Source: Herpetosiphon geysericola
Lineage (GTDB): Bacteria; Chloroflexota; Chloroflexia; Chloroflexales; Herpetosiphonaceae
Length of the DNA: 64,000 bases
NCBI RefSeq assembly: GCF_001306135.1
Contig: NZ_LGKP01000035.1
Span: forward strand, 549,732 to 613,731
Direction of reading: 5' to 3'
Shown here: one piece after another, positions 17,167-25,656 of the stretch
Position numbering within the stretch: position 1 is the first letter of the stretch
How the letters are laid out: each line of letters starts with the position of its first letter
The notes under the pieces: model-generated
Told to the model about the DNA's origin: nothing
Seen by the model: the letters and a program-made list of their open reading frames with translations, nothing else
Database searches by the model: none
Translations under genes and position numbers: made by a program

Positions 17167-18651
17167 ATGGGCTTGGTCGAAAGTATTATGAATTTTAGCG
17201 AAGGTCGGCGCAGCGAGGTTGTGCACGCCATTCGTGATGCAATTACGGCAGTTGCTGGGGTGCAATTGCTCGATGTTCAATCTGACGCTGATCATAATCG
17301 CACGGTGATTAGCTTTGCAGGCGAGGCCGAGGCGGTTGGCGAAGCTGCCTTCCAAGCCACACGCACTGCTCAAGGCTTGATTAATTTGGACGAGCATCGT
17401 GGTGAACATCCACGCATTGGCGCGACCGATGTTGTGCCGTTTGTGCCACTTGGCCAAACCAGCATGAAGCAATGTGTGGCCTTGGCCCGCAACGTTGGCA
17501 AACGCATTGGCGACGAGCTGGGCATTGCCGTTTATCTTTATGAAGAAGCTGCAACCCGCCCTGAGCGCCAGAATTTGGCCGATGTGCGCAAGGGTGAATA
17601 CGAAGCTTGGCGCAAAGCAGTTGGGGTTGCTGCTGCTCGCGAGCCAGATTTTGGCCCAGCTGTGGCAACGCCTGCTGGCGCAACCGTCGTCGGCGCACGC
17701 CAACCATTAATTGCCTACAACATCTATTTAAATACGACTGATGTTGAGATTGCCAAAAAAATCGCCAAATCGATTCGCTATCTTGGCGGCGGCTTGCGCT
17801 ATGTCAAAGCTTTGGGCTTGTTGGTCGATGGCCGTGCCCAAATCTCGATGAACTTGGTTAATTTCCGTGGCACGCCAATTCATCGGGTGCAGGAATTGGT
17901 GCGCGCCGAAGCTATGCGCTATGGTGTGACGATTAGCGAGGGCGAAGTGATTGGGCTGGTGCCGCAAGATGCGCTATTTGATGCAGCCGAACATTATCTG
18001 CAACTCAACCACTTTCGCCGCGACCAAGTGCTTGAGGCCAAATTGGCCGCGCCAAGTGGCGACAATTGGCTGCCAAATAACACCTTGCAAGCCTTTGCTG
18101 CTGGCACACCAACGCCTGGTGGAGGCTCGGCGGCGGCCTTGGCTGGGGCTTTGGCTGGCTCTTTGGGCCAAATGGTGGCCAATTTAACGGTTAGTCGCAA
18201 AAAATACGCAGCAGTTAAGCCAATTATCGCCGCCGCCTTGGAGCGCGTGAGCGAGGCTACGACAAATTTGGGCAAATTGGCTTTGGCTGATAGCGCAGCG
18301 TTTAATGCGATCAGCGTTGCCCGTAAATTACCCGATGATCAAGCTGATCGGGAGCAACAAATGGCTGCTGCGATGTTGCATGCCTGCGAAATTCCCTTGC
18401 AAGTTGCCCAACAAGCAGCCAATTTGTTTGCCGATTTGCAGCTTTTGGCGACCCAAGGCAACGTTAATGCGCGTACCGATGCCCAAGTTGGCGGCTATTT
18501 GGCCTATGCGGCAGTGAATGGCGCGTGCTTAAATGTGTTAGTCAATCTTGGCGATTTGAGCGATAGTCAACAACGCGACGAGTTCAGCGCCAAGGTTGCC
18601 ACGTTGCGCAAACAGGCTGAACAAGGCTTACAACAATTGGTGACACTCTAA
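17167..18651 (+). CDS. ftcD: Bifunctional glutamate formimidoyltransferase / formimidoyltetrahydrofolate cyclodeaminase
   Basis: This 494-residue protein begins MGLVESIMNFSEGR; the ATG at 17167 has AAAGGAG 6 bases upstream. The N-terminal formiminotransferase part spans roughly 1-295, with HRGEHPRIGATDVVPFVPL and GLVPQDALFDAAEHYL. The cyclodeaminase part runs from about 305 to the end, with GTPTPGGGSAAALAGALAGS. It transfers the formimino group from formiminoglutamate (histidine degradation) to tetrahydrofolate, then releases ammonia to give 5,10-methenyl-THF. The two-domain order matches the animal-type fused enzyme. No other hut genes are adjacent. Confidence 0.94.
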   Translation: MGLVESIMNFSEGRRSEVVHAIRDAITAVAGVQLLDVQSDADHNRTVISFAGEAEAVGEAAFQATRTAQGLINLDEHRGEHPRIGATDVVPFVPLGQTSMKQCVALARNVGKRIGDELGIAVYLYEEAATRPERQNLADVRKGEYEAWRKAVGVAAAREPDFGPAVATPAGATVVGARQPLIAYNIYLNTTDVEIAKKIAKSIRYLGGGLRYVKALGLLVDGRAQISMNLVNFRGTPIHRVQELVRAEAMRYGVTISEGEVIGLVPQDALFDAAEHYLQLNHFRRDQVLEAKLAAPSGDNWLPNNTLQAFAAGTPTPGGGSAAALAGALAGSLGQMVANLTVSRKKYAAVKPIIAAALERVSEATTNLGKLALADSAAFNAISVARKLPDDQADREQQMAAAMLHACEIPLQVAQQAANLFADLQLLATQGNVNARTDAQVGGYLAYAAVNGACLNVLVNLGDLSDSQQRDEFSAKVATLRKQAEQGLQQLVTL

Positions 18652-18669
18652 GCAGGGTTATGCTACAAT
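18641..18669 (+). promoter_or_regulatory. Candidate promoter overlapping the end of ftcD
   Basis: TGACAC, a 17-bp spacer and TACAAT with an extended TG (TGCTACAAT). It lies at the ftcD stop codon and would drive the small gene at 18713. Confidence 0.45.
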
Positions 18670-18712
18670 GAGCACATAGATCAACTTCTGCGTATCGCGA
18701 GGAGATTTTTCA

Positions 18713-18877
18713 ATGGCTCGTTGGCTTCTGATTGTCGTTGGCTTGGCTGCTTTGGTGCGCGTCATCGACTTACAACGTAAACTTGATGCCGCCCGATCCC
18801 GGGGCGATATGTACCGCGACATCTCAGCCCGCCTTGATCGTCAATTGGCGGACTTGCAAAAGCAAGCTAAAGCCTAA
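18713..18877 (+). CDS. 54-residue membrane-anchored small protein
   Basis: The ATG at 18713 has GAGGAG 9-10 bases upstream. The product begins MARWLLIVVGLAALVRV, a single hydrophobic helix, followed by a charged amphipathic helix to the C-terminus. A hairpin at 18898-18935 follows, so it looks like a complete small transcription unit. It resembles no family I know. Confidence 0.65.
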   Translation: MARWLLIVVGLAALVRVIDLQRKLDAARSRGDMYRDISARLDRQLADLQKQAKA

Positions 18878-18897
18878 AATCCTTAGGCAATTAAACG

Positions 18898-18935
18898 AGC
18901 CGATCAATAAACCAACGTATGGTTATTGATCGGCT
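18898..18935 (+). terminator. Hairpin after the 54-residue gene
   Basis: AGCCGATCAATAA (18898-18910) pairs with TTATTGATCGGCT (18923-18935), a 13-bp stem followed by TGGCATTT. The stem is strong but the T-tract weak. Confidence 0.65.
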
Positions 18936-19061
18936 TGGCATTTAATCGGTCTTACGGCGGAGTGTCAGTCGGCCATCAGGCGCTCATCAGATCGGCATAC
19001 TGGCGTAGCATGACGTTATTGAGTACGCTGCCTCTGGAAACACAAGCCCATGGAGGTCGCC

Positions 19062-19199
19062 ATGCTGACGACATTATTTTTTGTTGCGCTCCTGCTTGTG
19101 GCATTAGCCGCATTGCCCTATGTTTCGCGCTCAACGCCAGTTGTCGAGGACGACAGCGAGGAGCCACAATTACGTATGAAGCCGACGCGCCAACGCTAA
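19062..19199 (+). CDS. 45-residue membrane-anchored small protein
   Basis: The ATG at 19062 has GGAGG 6 bases upstream. The product has a hydrophobic helix (LTTLFFVALLLVALAALPYV) and a charged tail with EDDSEEPQL and basic KPTRQR. Its 3' end overlaps the 3' end of the convergent nucleotidyltransferase gene by 30 bp. The strong ribosome site and membrane-protein composition argue that it is real; the overlap argues for caution. Confidence 0.55.
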   Translation: MLTTLFFVALLLVALAALPYVSRSTPVVEDDSEEPQLRMKPTRQR

Positions 19200-20723
19200 G
19201 GCGCTTTCACGATCGGTCACTTCGCCAGTAGCTTGAGCCTCACGAATTGCCTCAAGCAAGGCTCCAATTTGCGGGCCTGCTGGCAACCCTAACTCTTGCA
19301 TCAACGTGTGCCCATCAACGAAGGGCGCACGTTTTTGTTGGGCCTCAGCATCCCAGTGAAAGCCAAGCATTGCATCTGTCCACGCTGCTTGGTAGGCCCA
19401 ATGATGTTCTTGGAGCAGCGGCCCGCGCGTTGCCATATGGTCGGCCAAGGCGTGTAATAGGGTATCAACCGCGCTTTCCTTTAAATCGCGAAAGAAGCGA
19501 TAGGCTGCTTTGGCCGTGGTTTCTGGCTGTGAGTAAAGCTGACCAGGCCGCATATGCCCCGCAATTACCTTGCACATATACTCAATTTCTTGGTTGCTAA
19601 AGCGCAAGCGCTGATACACGCCGCGCGCAATTTCGGCTCCAACGGTTTGATGTTCGTGAAACGAGACGCTACCATCAGGCTTATCGACGCGGGTTGCTGG
19701 CTTGGCGCAATCGTGGAGCAGGATGGCCATTTTCCAGAGCGCCCGATGGCTGGTGGTGTTGCCAATGGGCTGCTGCATTTGAGCCACAACCTGCGCGGCC
19801 CATTGCAATTGCAAGCTTAAAGTTGGCAGCATGCGCAAGGTTGCTGGCTGTTGAAAAAAGGCTGGTGGATGCCAATCGTCGGCGCTGGCTGGCGGAGCTG
19901 GTGGCGCTGGCTGTTGATCGTGCTCCAACTGGGCCAGCAGCCATTCGCCTGCAGTAATTGTTTCCAACGAATGCTCCCACACATCCAAAAAGTGAATATT
20001 GGGTTGGGTGTGGTGGTACATCGGGCGAATTTCAGGAATTAAACTTGGCAAAAGATTAGCTCGATCCAAATAGCGTAGCCAGCTAGCGCTCCAACAAGTG
20101 GCCAAAATTGCCAATAATTCAACCCGCACCCGTTCAACGGCGACTTGCGTGATTAATGGGGCATGCGTCCGAATCGCCTGATCGGTTGCTGGATCAAGTT
20201 GCCAACCAAGTTGGGCGGCAATCCGCACTGCTCGTAGCATGCGCAATGGATCATTGGCCAAGGCATTGGCTTGCACCATACGCACGGTTGCGCTTTGAAT
20301 ATCGGCTAAGCCAGCGTGCGGATCGATCAGCTGGCCAAGTTGCGCTTGCTCGAAGAGTGGCGCGGCCATGGCATTAATCGTAAAATCGCGATCAGCCAAA
20401 TCGCCAGCCAAATCTGCTGCTCGCAAGTGCGCTAGATCGAGATAATTGCCATCGTGCAGCACAACGCGGCCAATATCACGCTCTGCATCAAGCACCACCA
20501 AACTGGCGTTAAGCTGGTTGGCAAGGGTTTGGGCCAAGGCAATTGCTGGTTGATCGACAACCAAATCAACATCCTGCAAGGCCCGCCCAATCACTAAATC
20601 GCGCAGCGTGCCACCAACGACCCAGGCTGGCCGAGCGCCGAGCAATTGTTTGAGCATACTCAAGGCGTGGCGTAAACTTAAATAATCCGCAGTTTGGGGA
20701 AACTGAACATGACTGATCTGCAT
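19170..20723 (-). CDS. cca: CCA-adding/poly(A)-polymerase-type tRNA nucleotidyltransferase with HD domain
   Basis: This 517-residue class II nucleotidyltransferase has GGTLRDL at 37-43 and the metal-binding DVD at 51-53. RDFTINAMA and ANDPLRMLRAVRIAAQLGW follow in the head and neck. From about 300 there is an HD phosphohydrolase-type domain with LLHDCAKP and VIAGHMRPGQL. Such enzymes add or repair the CCA end of tRNAs, and the HD domain can add phosphatase or phosphodiesterase activity. A related poly(A) polymerase role cannot be excluded from sequence alone. The gene stands alone. Confidence 0.88.
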   Translation of the reverse strand: MQISHVQFPQTADYLSLRHALSMLKQLLGARPAWVVGGTLRDLVIGRALQDVDLVVDQPAIALAQTLANQLNASLVVLDAERDIGRVVLHDGNYLDLAHLRAADLAGDLADRDFTINAMAAPLFEQAQLGQLIDPHAGLADIQSATVRMVQANALANDPLRMLRAVRIAAQLGWQLDPATDQAIRTHAPLITQVAVERVRVELLAILATCWSASWLRYLDRANLLPSLIPEIRPMYHHTQPNIHFLDVWEHSLETITAGEWLLAQLEHDQQPAPPAPPASADDWHPPAFFQQPATLRMLPTLSLQLQWAAQVVAQMQQPIGNTTSHRALWKMAILLHDCAKPATRVDKPDGSVSFHEHQTVGAEIARGVYQRLRFSNQEIEYMCKVIAGHMRPGQLYSQPETTAKAAYRFFRDLKESAVDTLLHALADHMATRGPLLQEHHWAYQAAWTDAMLGFHWDAEAQQKRAPFVDGHTLMQELGLPAGPQIGALLEAIREAQATGEVTDRESALALARRLHT

Positions 20724-20800
20724 ACAAAACTCACTTTAGGCAGCTATGCTCTATAATTGTGGGATAATCGAACCACAGAATGGCGAAAGGAATAAAGGCA

Positions 20801-21367
20801 ATGAGTTTGACCGTAACGCAAACGGCGCTTGATGGCGTTGTCATTATTAAACCAAGCGTGTTTGCCGATGAACGCGGCTTCTTCCTTGAAACATACCACC
20901 AGACCAAGTTTGCTGAACTCGGTCTGCCTACCGATTTTGTGCAGGATAATCACTCACGTTCCAAGCAAGGCGTGCTCCGTGGCTTACATTATCAAGATGA
21001 GCGCCAGCCAATGGATAAATTGGTGCGTTGTAGCGTTGGCAAAATTTTTGATGTAGCAGTGGATTTGCGGGTGGGTTCGCCGACCTTTGGCACATGGGTT
21101 GGAGTTGAACTCAGCGCCGATAACTTTTTACAGTTTCTGATTCCCTCGGGCTTTGGCCATGGCTTTGTGGTGCTCTCGGAGTTTGCTGAAGTGCAATATC
21201 GCTGTACAGGCTTATATGCGCCAGAAACCGAGGGCGCGGTGCGCTGGAACGATCCGCAAATTGGGATCGAGTGGCCAATTAATGAGCCAACGCTTTCAGG
21301 CCGTGATCAAGTTGCGATGAGCCTCGAAGCCTATTTGGAGAATCCGGCGTTTCGCTATCGCGGTTAA
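20801..21367 (+). CDS. rfbC: dTDP-4-dehydrorhamnose 3,5-epimerase
   Basis: This 188-residue protein (usual family length) starts at the ATG at 20801 behind AAAGG. Family landmarks are VFADERGFFLETYHQTKFAELG, the catalytic-region GVLRGLHYQ with its histidine, DVAVDLRVGSPTFGTWVGVEL and PSGFGHGFVVLSE. It is a cupin-fold epimerase in dTDP-L-rhamnose synthesis, feeding cell-envelope polysaccharides. The other rml genes are not adjacent. A TATAAT at 20752-20757 may belong to its promoter. Confidence 0.95.
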   Translation: MSLTVTQTALDGVVIIKPSVFADERGFFLETYHQTKFAELGLPTDFVQDNHSRSKQGVLRGLHYQDERQPMDKLVRCSVGKIFDVAVDLRVGSPTFGTWVGVELSADNFLQFLIPSGFGHGFVVLSEFAEVQYRCTGLYAPETEGAVRWNDPQIGIEWPINEPTLSGRDQVAMSLEAYLENPAFRYRG

Positions 21368-21399
21368 TTGGCTATGGGTTAGGTGCTTGGATTGATCTT

Positions 21400-21470
21400 A
21401 GTTCACCACCCTTCCGTCCCGCCTCAAGGCGGGAAACGCAGGGGGTTTTCATCCCCCTGCACCCCCTAAT
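21400..21470 (+). repeat. Short palindromic copy of the dispersed element core
   Basis: CACCCTTCCGTCCCGCC then GGCGGGAAACGCAGGGGG then ATCCCCCTGCACCCCCTA. It matches the middle of the about 200-bp elements at 9633 and 56545, and the variant at 52189. It contains two nested stem-loops and lies between rfbC and aroKB. Confidence 0.8.
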
Positions 21471-21576
21471 ATTCGTTTTGGCGATTGTTTTTATTTGTAC
21501 TGATACCCAAATCATTCAGGCTAAAAGCCTTCCTTCGGTCCGTGGGAGTGAGCTTTAGGATGAGAGAATGAATGCC

Positions 21577-23196
21577 TTAGGCTTGGTCGACAAGTTCATG
21601 AACCAGTTTGCGCACAAGTTCTGGATCGACGTGCGATTCAACTTGGGCATGGCCAATTCTGGTTGGTAGTACCCAGCGCACGCTACCCTTGGCACGTTTT
21701 TTATCTAAGTTGAGGGCTGCCAAGGTGGCCTCGATGTCTAAATCGCGCGGCAGGGCGGTGGGCAAATCCAAGGCGTGCAACAAGGCGCGTTGGCGCTCGG
21801 CTTCGGCGTTCGTCCACATGCCAAGTTCCACTGCAAGCTTGGCGGCAAAGGTCATGCCAATCGCTACCGCTTCGCCATGGACATAGCGTTTGTAGTTGGT
21901 CGCTGCTTCAACCGCTTGGCCCAGCGTATGGCCATAATTCAACAGCATGCGTTCGCCAGTTTCGCGCTCATCGCGATTGACCACGCCAATTTTGACCGCC
22001 GCCGAGCGCACCAACAGCTCGCTGGTGATGTTGGCAGGCACATCATTGAGGCTGGCTCCTGCGCGCTCCAAATCATCAAACAACGCTGCATCAGCAATAA
22101 CCCCGTGTTTGACGGCTTCGGCCCAACCTGCTGCTCGTTCGCGGCGGGGCAAGCTGCTCAGCACCGCATCATCGATTAAGACCAAGCGTGGCGGATGAAA
22201 CGCCCCAATTAAATTTTTGCCACGTGGGTGATTAATGCCCGTTTTACCCCCGATGCTACTATCGATCATCGCCAAAATCGTGGTTGGCAATTGCACCACC
22301 GCGATGCCGCGCAAAATCGAGGCTGCGATAAAGCCCGCCAAATCTCCAACCACGCCACCACCCAGTGCCAAGACTGTATCGCCACGTTGCACACCATTTT
22401 CTAGCAGCCATGTGTAGAGTTCGCCAGCTTGTTGCCATGATTTGCTGGCTTCTTGGGCCGGAATATCGTAGCGTTGGCAGCTAAAGCCTGCATTCTCCAA
22501 AGCTTGGATTACGCTTGGCGCATACAGCGGCCCCACATGGGTATCGCTGATGAGCCAGCATGTGCCAGTCAAGCCAAGATTAGCAAGTTCGTTGGGGAGT
22601 GCTGCCAGGGCGCCGCTTTTGACATAATAGCGGCTGTTGAACGAACTAAATACTTCGCTGGCCTGCGGTTTGCCCACTAAACCCCAAGCCCGAATCAGTT
22701 GCTCAACCACAAGCTGCGGTGCTAAACCATCGGTTTGGATTGTCCAGTTGGCCAGCGTGCTATAGAGCGGCAAGCGCTCGGCCAGCTGAATGACCAACTT
22801 TTGGCTCACATCGTCGGCCAGCAATGGCCGGGGATTGCTTGGATCGTTGCTGAGGCGTTGAACCAAGGTGCTGATGGCGCTGGTGAGATAGACGCACCAA
22901 GCTTGTTCGCGCAGCAATTGGCGATTAACTTCGCGCAAAACGATGCCGCCACCGCATGCGATGACGGCCTGTTCAGTTTGCAATGCTTGGACTAAAGCGG
23001 CGGTTTCGCGTTCGCGAAAGCCAGCCTCGCCCTCGTCGCCAAAAATCTCGCTAATGCTTTTTTCTGCGCGTTCGATAATCAGTTGATCTAAATCGATAAA
23101 CCGCCAGCCGAGGGCTTGCGCCAAGCCTACGCCAACGGTACTTTTGCCTGCGCCGCTTGGGCCAATTAATGCAATCGATTGCCCAGATGGTTGCAT
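21577..23196 (-). CDS. aroKB: Shikimate kinase / 3-dehydroquinate synthase fusion
   Basis: This 539-residue protein joins two enzymes of the shikimate pathway. Residues 1-about 175 are shikimate kinase: P-loop GPSGAGKST at 12-20, FIDLDQLIIERAEKSI, and the shikimate-binding FRERE and CGGGIVLRE. From about 190 it is 3-dehydroquinate synthase: LALGGGVVGDLAGFIAAS, RGIAVVQLPTTILAMIDSSIGGKTGIN, and NYGHTLGQAVE with a metal-ligand histidine. It catalyses DAHP to dehydroquinate and, separately, shikimate phosphorylation, which are non-consecutive steps. No other aro gene is adjacent. Confidence 0.95.
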   Translation of the reverse strand: MQPSGQSIALIGPSGAGKSTVGVGLAQALGWRFIDLDQLIIERAEKSISEIFGDEGEAGFRERETAALVQALQTEQAVIACGGGIVLREVNRQLLREQAWCVYLTSAISTLVQRLSNDPSNPRPLLADDVSQKLVIQLAERLPLYSTLANWTIQTDGLAPQLVVEQLIRAWGLVGKPQASEVFSSFNSRYYVKSGALAALPNELANLGLTGTCWLISDTHVGPLYAPSVIQALENAGFSCQRYDIPAQEASKSWQQAGELYTWLLENGVQRGDTVLALGGGVVGDLAGFIAASILRGIAVVQLPTTILAMIDSSIGGKTGINHPRGKNLIGAFHPPRLVLIDDAVLSSLPRRERAAGWAEAVKHGVIADAALFDDLERAGASLNDVPANITSELLVRSAAVKIGVVNRDERETGERMLLNYGHTLGQAVEAATNYKRYVHGEAVAIGMTFAAKLAVELGMWTNAEAERQRALLHALDLPTALPRDLDIEATLAALNLDKKRAKGSVRWVLPTRIGHAQVESHVDPELVRKLVHELVDQA

Positions 23197-23272
23197 GGTT
23201 GTGTCCTTCCATTACCACTAATGCCAAGCTTGGCATCTCATCTGGAGCGAATGGTAGCACCTTTGGCGATGC

Positions 23273-23410
23273 TCAGGCAAATTGGGCGATTAAGAGCTGC
23301 ATGCTGCTGGTTGCAGTGGCTTGATCATTGTCACCAAGTGCCACGATCAACAAAAGAATCAAGAGTATAATAACCACCAACAAAATAAAAAAAATCACAC
23401 CACGATCCAC
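23273..23410 (-). CDS. 45-residue small membrane protein (GTG start)
   Basis: A GTG at 23410 has a near-perfect AAGGAGGT ribosome site 5 bases upstream. The product begins VDRGVIFFILLVVIILLILLLIVAL, one very hydrophobic helix, with a short polar tail DNDQATATSSMQ. It lies upstream of aroKB on the same strand with a 76-bp gap. The quality of the ribosome site is the main evidence. Confidence 0.65.
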   Translation of the reverse strand: MDRGVIFFILLVVIILLILLLIVALGDNDQATATSSMQLLIAQFA

Positions 23411-23556
23411 AATCCAACCTCCTTCGAGTGTGAAACTGCCGCGCCTGTGGGTTTGTTTGTTGCTAGCGCAATGATGCCTGATTCGCCAAGGAGTCTCTAG
23501 ATGTGCAGATTACGAGTGGATTACGTAGGTATCGCAATATGCTGAGGAATTCCTGA

Positions 23557-24408
23557 ATGGCAACCATAACCTTGCGCGAGGCATTAATTGAGGCCGCCAA
23601 CCAATTGAGTAGCGCTTCGCTGACCCCGCAACTTGATGCACGAGTGTTGTTGGCGCATGTGCTTGGGCTTGCTTCAAGCCAAATTTTGGCCCGCTTCAAC
23701 GAGCACCTTGAGGCCGAGCAGGCCGCCGCTTTTCAAGCCTTGATCGAACGGCGCAGCGCCTTAGAACCAATTGCCTACCTGATTGGCTCGCGCGAATTCT
23801 ATGGCTTAACATTTAACGTCGATCAACGGGTTTTGGTGCCACGGCCTGATACTGAGATTTTGGTCGAGCAAGCACTGACTTGGATCAAACAGCAAAATCG
23901 ACCTTTGGTGGTTGCCGATATTGGCACTGGCAGCGGTTGTATTGCGGTGGCGGTGGCTAAACATGCTCCCAATATCAAAGTGTATGCGGTCGATCTTTCG
24001 CCCGCTGCCTTGGCGGTGGCCCAAAGCAATGTGGAGCGCCATGGCCTGCACCAGCAAATTCAGCTGCTTCATGGCGATGGTGTCAGCCAACTGCCTGAGC
24101 CAATCGATTTGCTGTTAAGTAACCCGCCCTATACCTTGCTCGATGAAATTGATCGCGGGGTGCGCTTGCACGAGCCAACCCTTGCGCTCGATGGTGGCCC
24201 CGATGGCTTAGATTGCTATCGCCAATTGTTGCCTGCAACCGCCACAATTTTGCGCCAAGGCCAGCCAAGCGCCGCCTTGTTTGAGATTGGGGCTTGGCAA
24301 GGACCAGACGTCGTTGCCCTTGCCCAAGCCAGTTTCCCCCATGCCTCGATTCAGTTGGTGCGCGATTTAGCAGCTCGTGATCGCGTGGTGCAGATCGAGC
24401 AAGCTTAG
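23557..24408 (+). CDS. prmC: Peptide chain release factor N5-glutamine methyltransferase
   Basis: This 283-residue protein has an N-terminal helical substrate-binding domain. The SAM-dependent methyltransferase domain follows, with DIGTGSGCIAVAVA near 121 and the diagnostic NPPY at 189-192. It methylates the Gln of the GGQ motif in release factors RF1/RF2. GAGGA precedes the ATG. Its 3' end overlaps the convergent CAP-domain gene by 4 bp. Confidence 0.94.
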   Translation: MATITLREALIEAANQLSSASLTPQLDARVLLAHVLGLASSQILARFNEHLEAEQAAAFQALIERRSALEPIAYLIGSREFYGLTFNVDQRVLVPRPDTEILVEQALTWIKQQNRPLVVADIGTGSGCIAVAVAKHAPNIKVYAVDLSPAALAVAQSNVERHGLHQQIQLLHGDGVSQLPEPIDLLLSNPPYTLLDEIDRGVRLHEPTLALDGGPDGLDCYRQLLPATATILRQGQPSAALFEIGAWQGPDVVALAQASFPHASIQLVRDLAARDRVVQIEQA

Positions 24409-25451
24409 CGGGCGCCGAAGTTGGCTGTCCAGTAGATTCTATAGGTTGTATTTGGATTACGGGCGATGCCAATGCCAATTTCTGTTACATCGGCGGAGAG
24501 CATATTTGTGCGATGGCCAGGGCTTTGCATCCATGCATCAACCAAGACTTGAACATCGGTATAGCCAGCAGCTAAATTTTCGGCCCAAGCTCGCCAAGCG
24601 TAGCCAACTCGTTGCATTCGTTCGCCAGCATTGGAGCCATCGCTGCCTGTATGCTCGAAGAAGTTGTTGCGGGCCATATCATCGCTATGAATTTGGGCTG
24701 CTTGGTTGAGGGTTGGGTTGATTGTTAGCGCACCGAGGCCGTTTTGGCTGCGCTGGCGATTAATCGCATCAACCAAGGCCGTGACTTCGCTGGGATAGCT
24801 GGGGTTGGTTGCGGGTTTGAGTTCTGCGCCCAACCGCCCGAGCAAAATGCCCTTGGCAGCGTGATTTTCGAGCCGAGCGCGTTCAAACCATTGGGTCATC
24901 ACCCAATCGCCATCAGGGTTTTGCTCTAGGCGTGGCTCGGTGAGCGGCAAGCCCAACAAACTCAACGATTGCTCGTAGGCATTTAGCGAGGCGTCGAGCA
25001 AGCCATGATTGACCCAATAGCTCAGATATGGTTCACAAACCGAGCGCCCAGTTTCGTTAAAGACTAAACAGCCTTGGGTTGATTGATTGGTTTTGGGGGC
25101 GTTGCGCCAGTTGCCATGGCGTTGCTCGTAAATTTCGGCTCCCAAACGCCCAAGCAAAATATCGTATGGCGCTGCTAATTCGGGGTGCAACTCAAAGCGT
25201 TGGCGCTCAAAATATTGGGTTGTATAGGTTCCATTGGCGGTTGTTTCGCTTTGGGCAGGCGAGAGCGGATAGCCAAAAACCGCCAAGCCGCCGTTTTGTT
25301 GCCAATATTCTAAAAAGCGGCCACTAATACAATTGCTAATGCCTGGTACATCGGCAAAACAGAGATTGGTTTGGGCGGCGGTGCTTGTGGAATTCAGGCT
25401 TAAACTGCCAAAAACCAGCAGTAGTAGCAATAAAAAACGCAAGTGCATCAT
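24405..25451 (-). CDS. Secreted CAP (SCP/PR-1) domain protein with two Chloroflexota-type repeats
   Basis: This 348-residue protein has a signal peptide (hydrophobic run within the first 26 residues; a second ATG two codons in is an alternative start). Two imperfect repeats of about 70 residues follow, each going from RFLEYWQQNGG or PYLSYWVNHG to ILLGRLGAE, with a central QYFERQRFE or QWFERARLE. From about 222 comes a CAP domain: LVDAINRQRSQNGLGAL, AQIHSDDMARNNFFEHTG, WAENLAAGY, SPGHRTNMLS. It is likely exported and cell-surface or released. The repeat type is, as I recall, frequent in Chloroflexota proteins without known function. Confidence 0.87.
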   Translation of the reverse strand: MMHLRFLLLLLLVFGSLSLNSTSTAAQTNLCFADVPGISNCISGRFLEYWQQNGGLAVFGYPLSPAQSETTANGTYTTQYFERQRFELHPELAAPYDILLGRLGAEIYEQRHGNWRNAPKTNQSTQGCLVFNETGRSVCEPYLSYWVNHGLLDASLNAYEQSLSLLGLPLTEPRLEQNPDGDWVMTQWFERARLENHAAKGILLGRLGAELKPATNPSYPSEVTALVDAINRQRSQNGLGALTINPTLNQAAQIHSDDMARNNFFEHTGSDGSNAGERMQRVGYAWRAWAENLAAGYTDVQVLVDAWMQSPGHRTNMLSADVTEIGIGIARNPNTTYRIYWTANFGAR

Positions 25452-25656
25452 TGCTCCTTGGTAAATGGTTTGCGATCAGTCCATTCATTGTAGCGAGCTA
25501 TTGCTTGAATCAACGGGGTACTTTCGGGCTAAAAGGCGCTAGCACGCCAATCTATCCACTACCCTAGTACGATTGGCAGATTTAAACCTTCAGCGACCTT
25601 TGTTTTTACAGCGCTTTTGCGGCATACTACACAATCAAGCTACGGGAGATCAGCTT

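Noticed and set aside
16884..17231. 115-codon minus-strand frame upstream of ftcD
   Set aside because: No ribosome site, overlaps the start of ftcD on the other strand, composition unlike protein.
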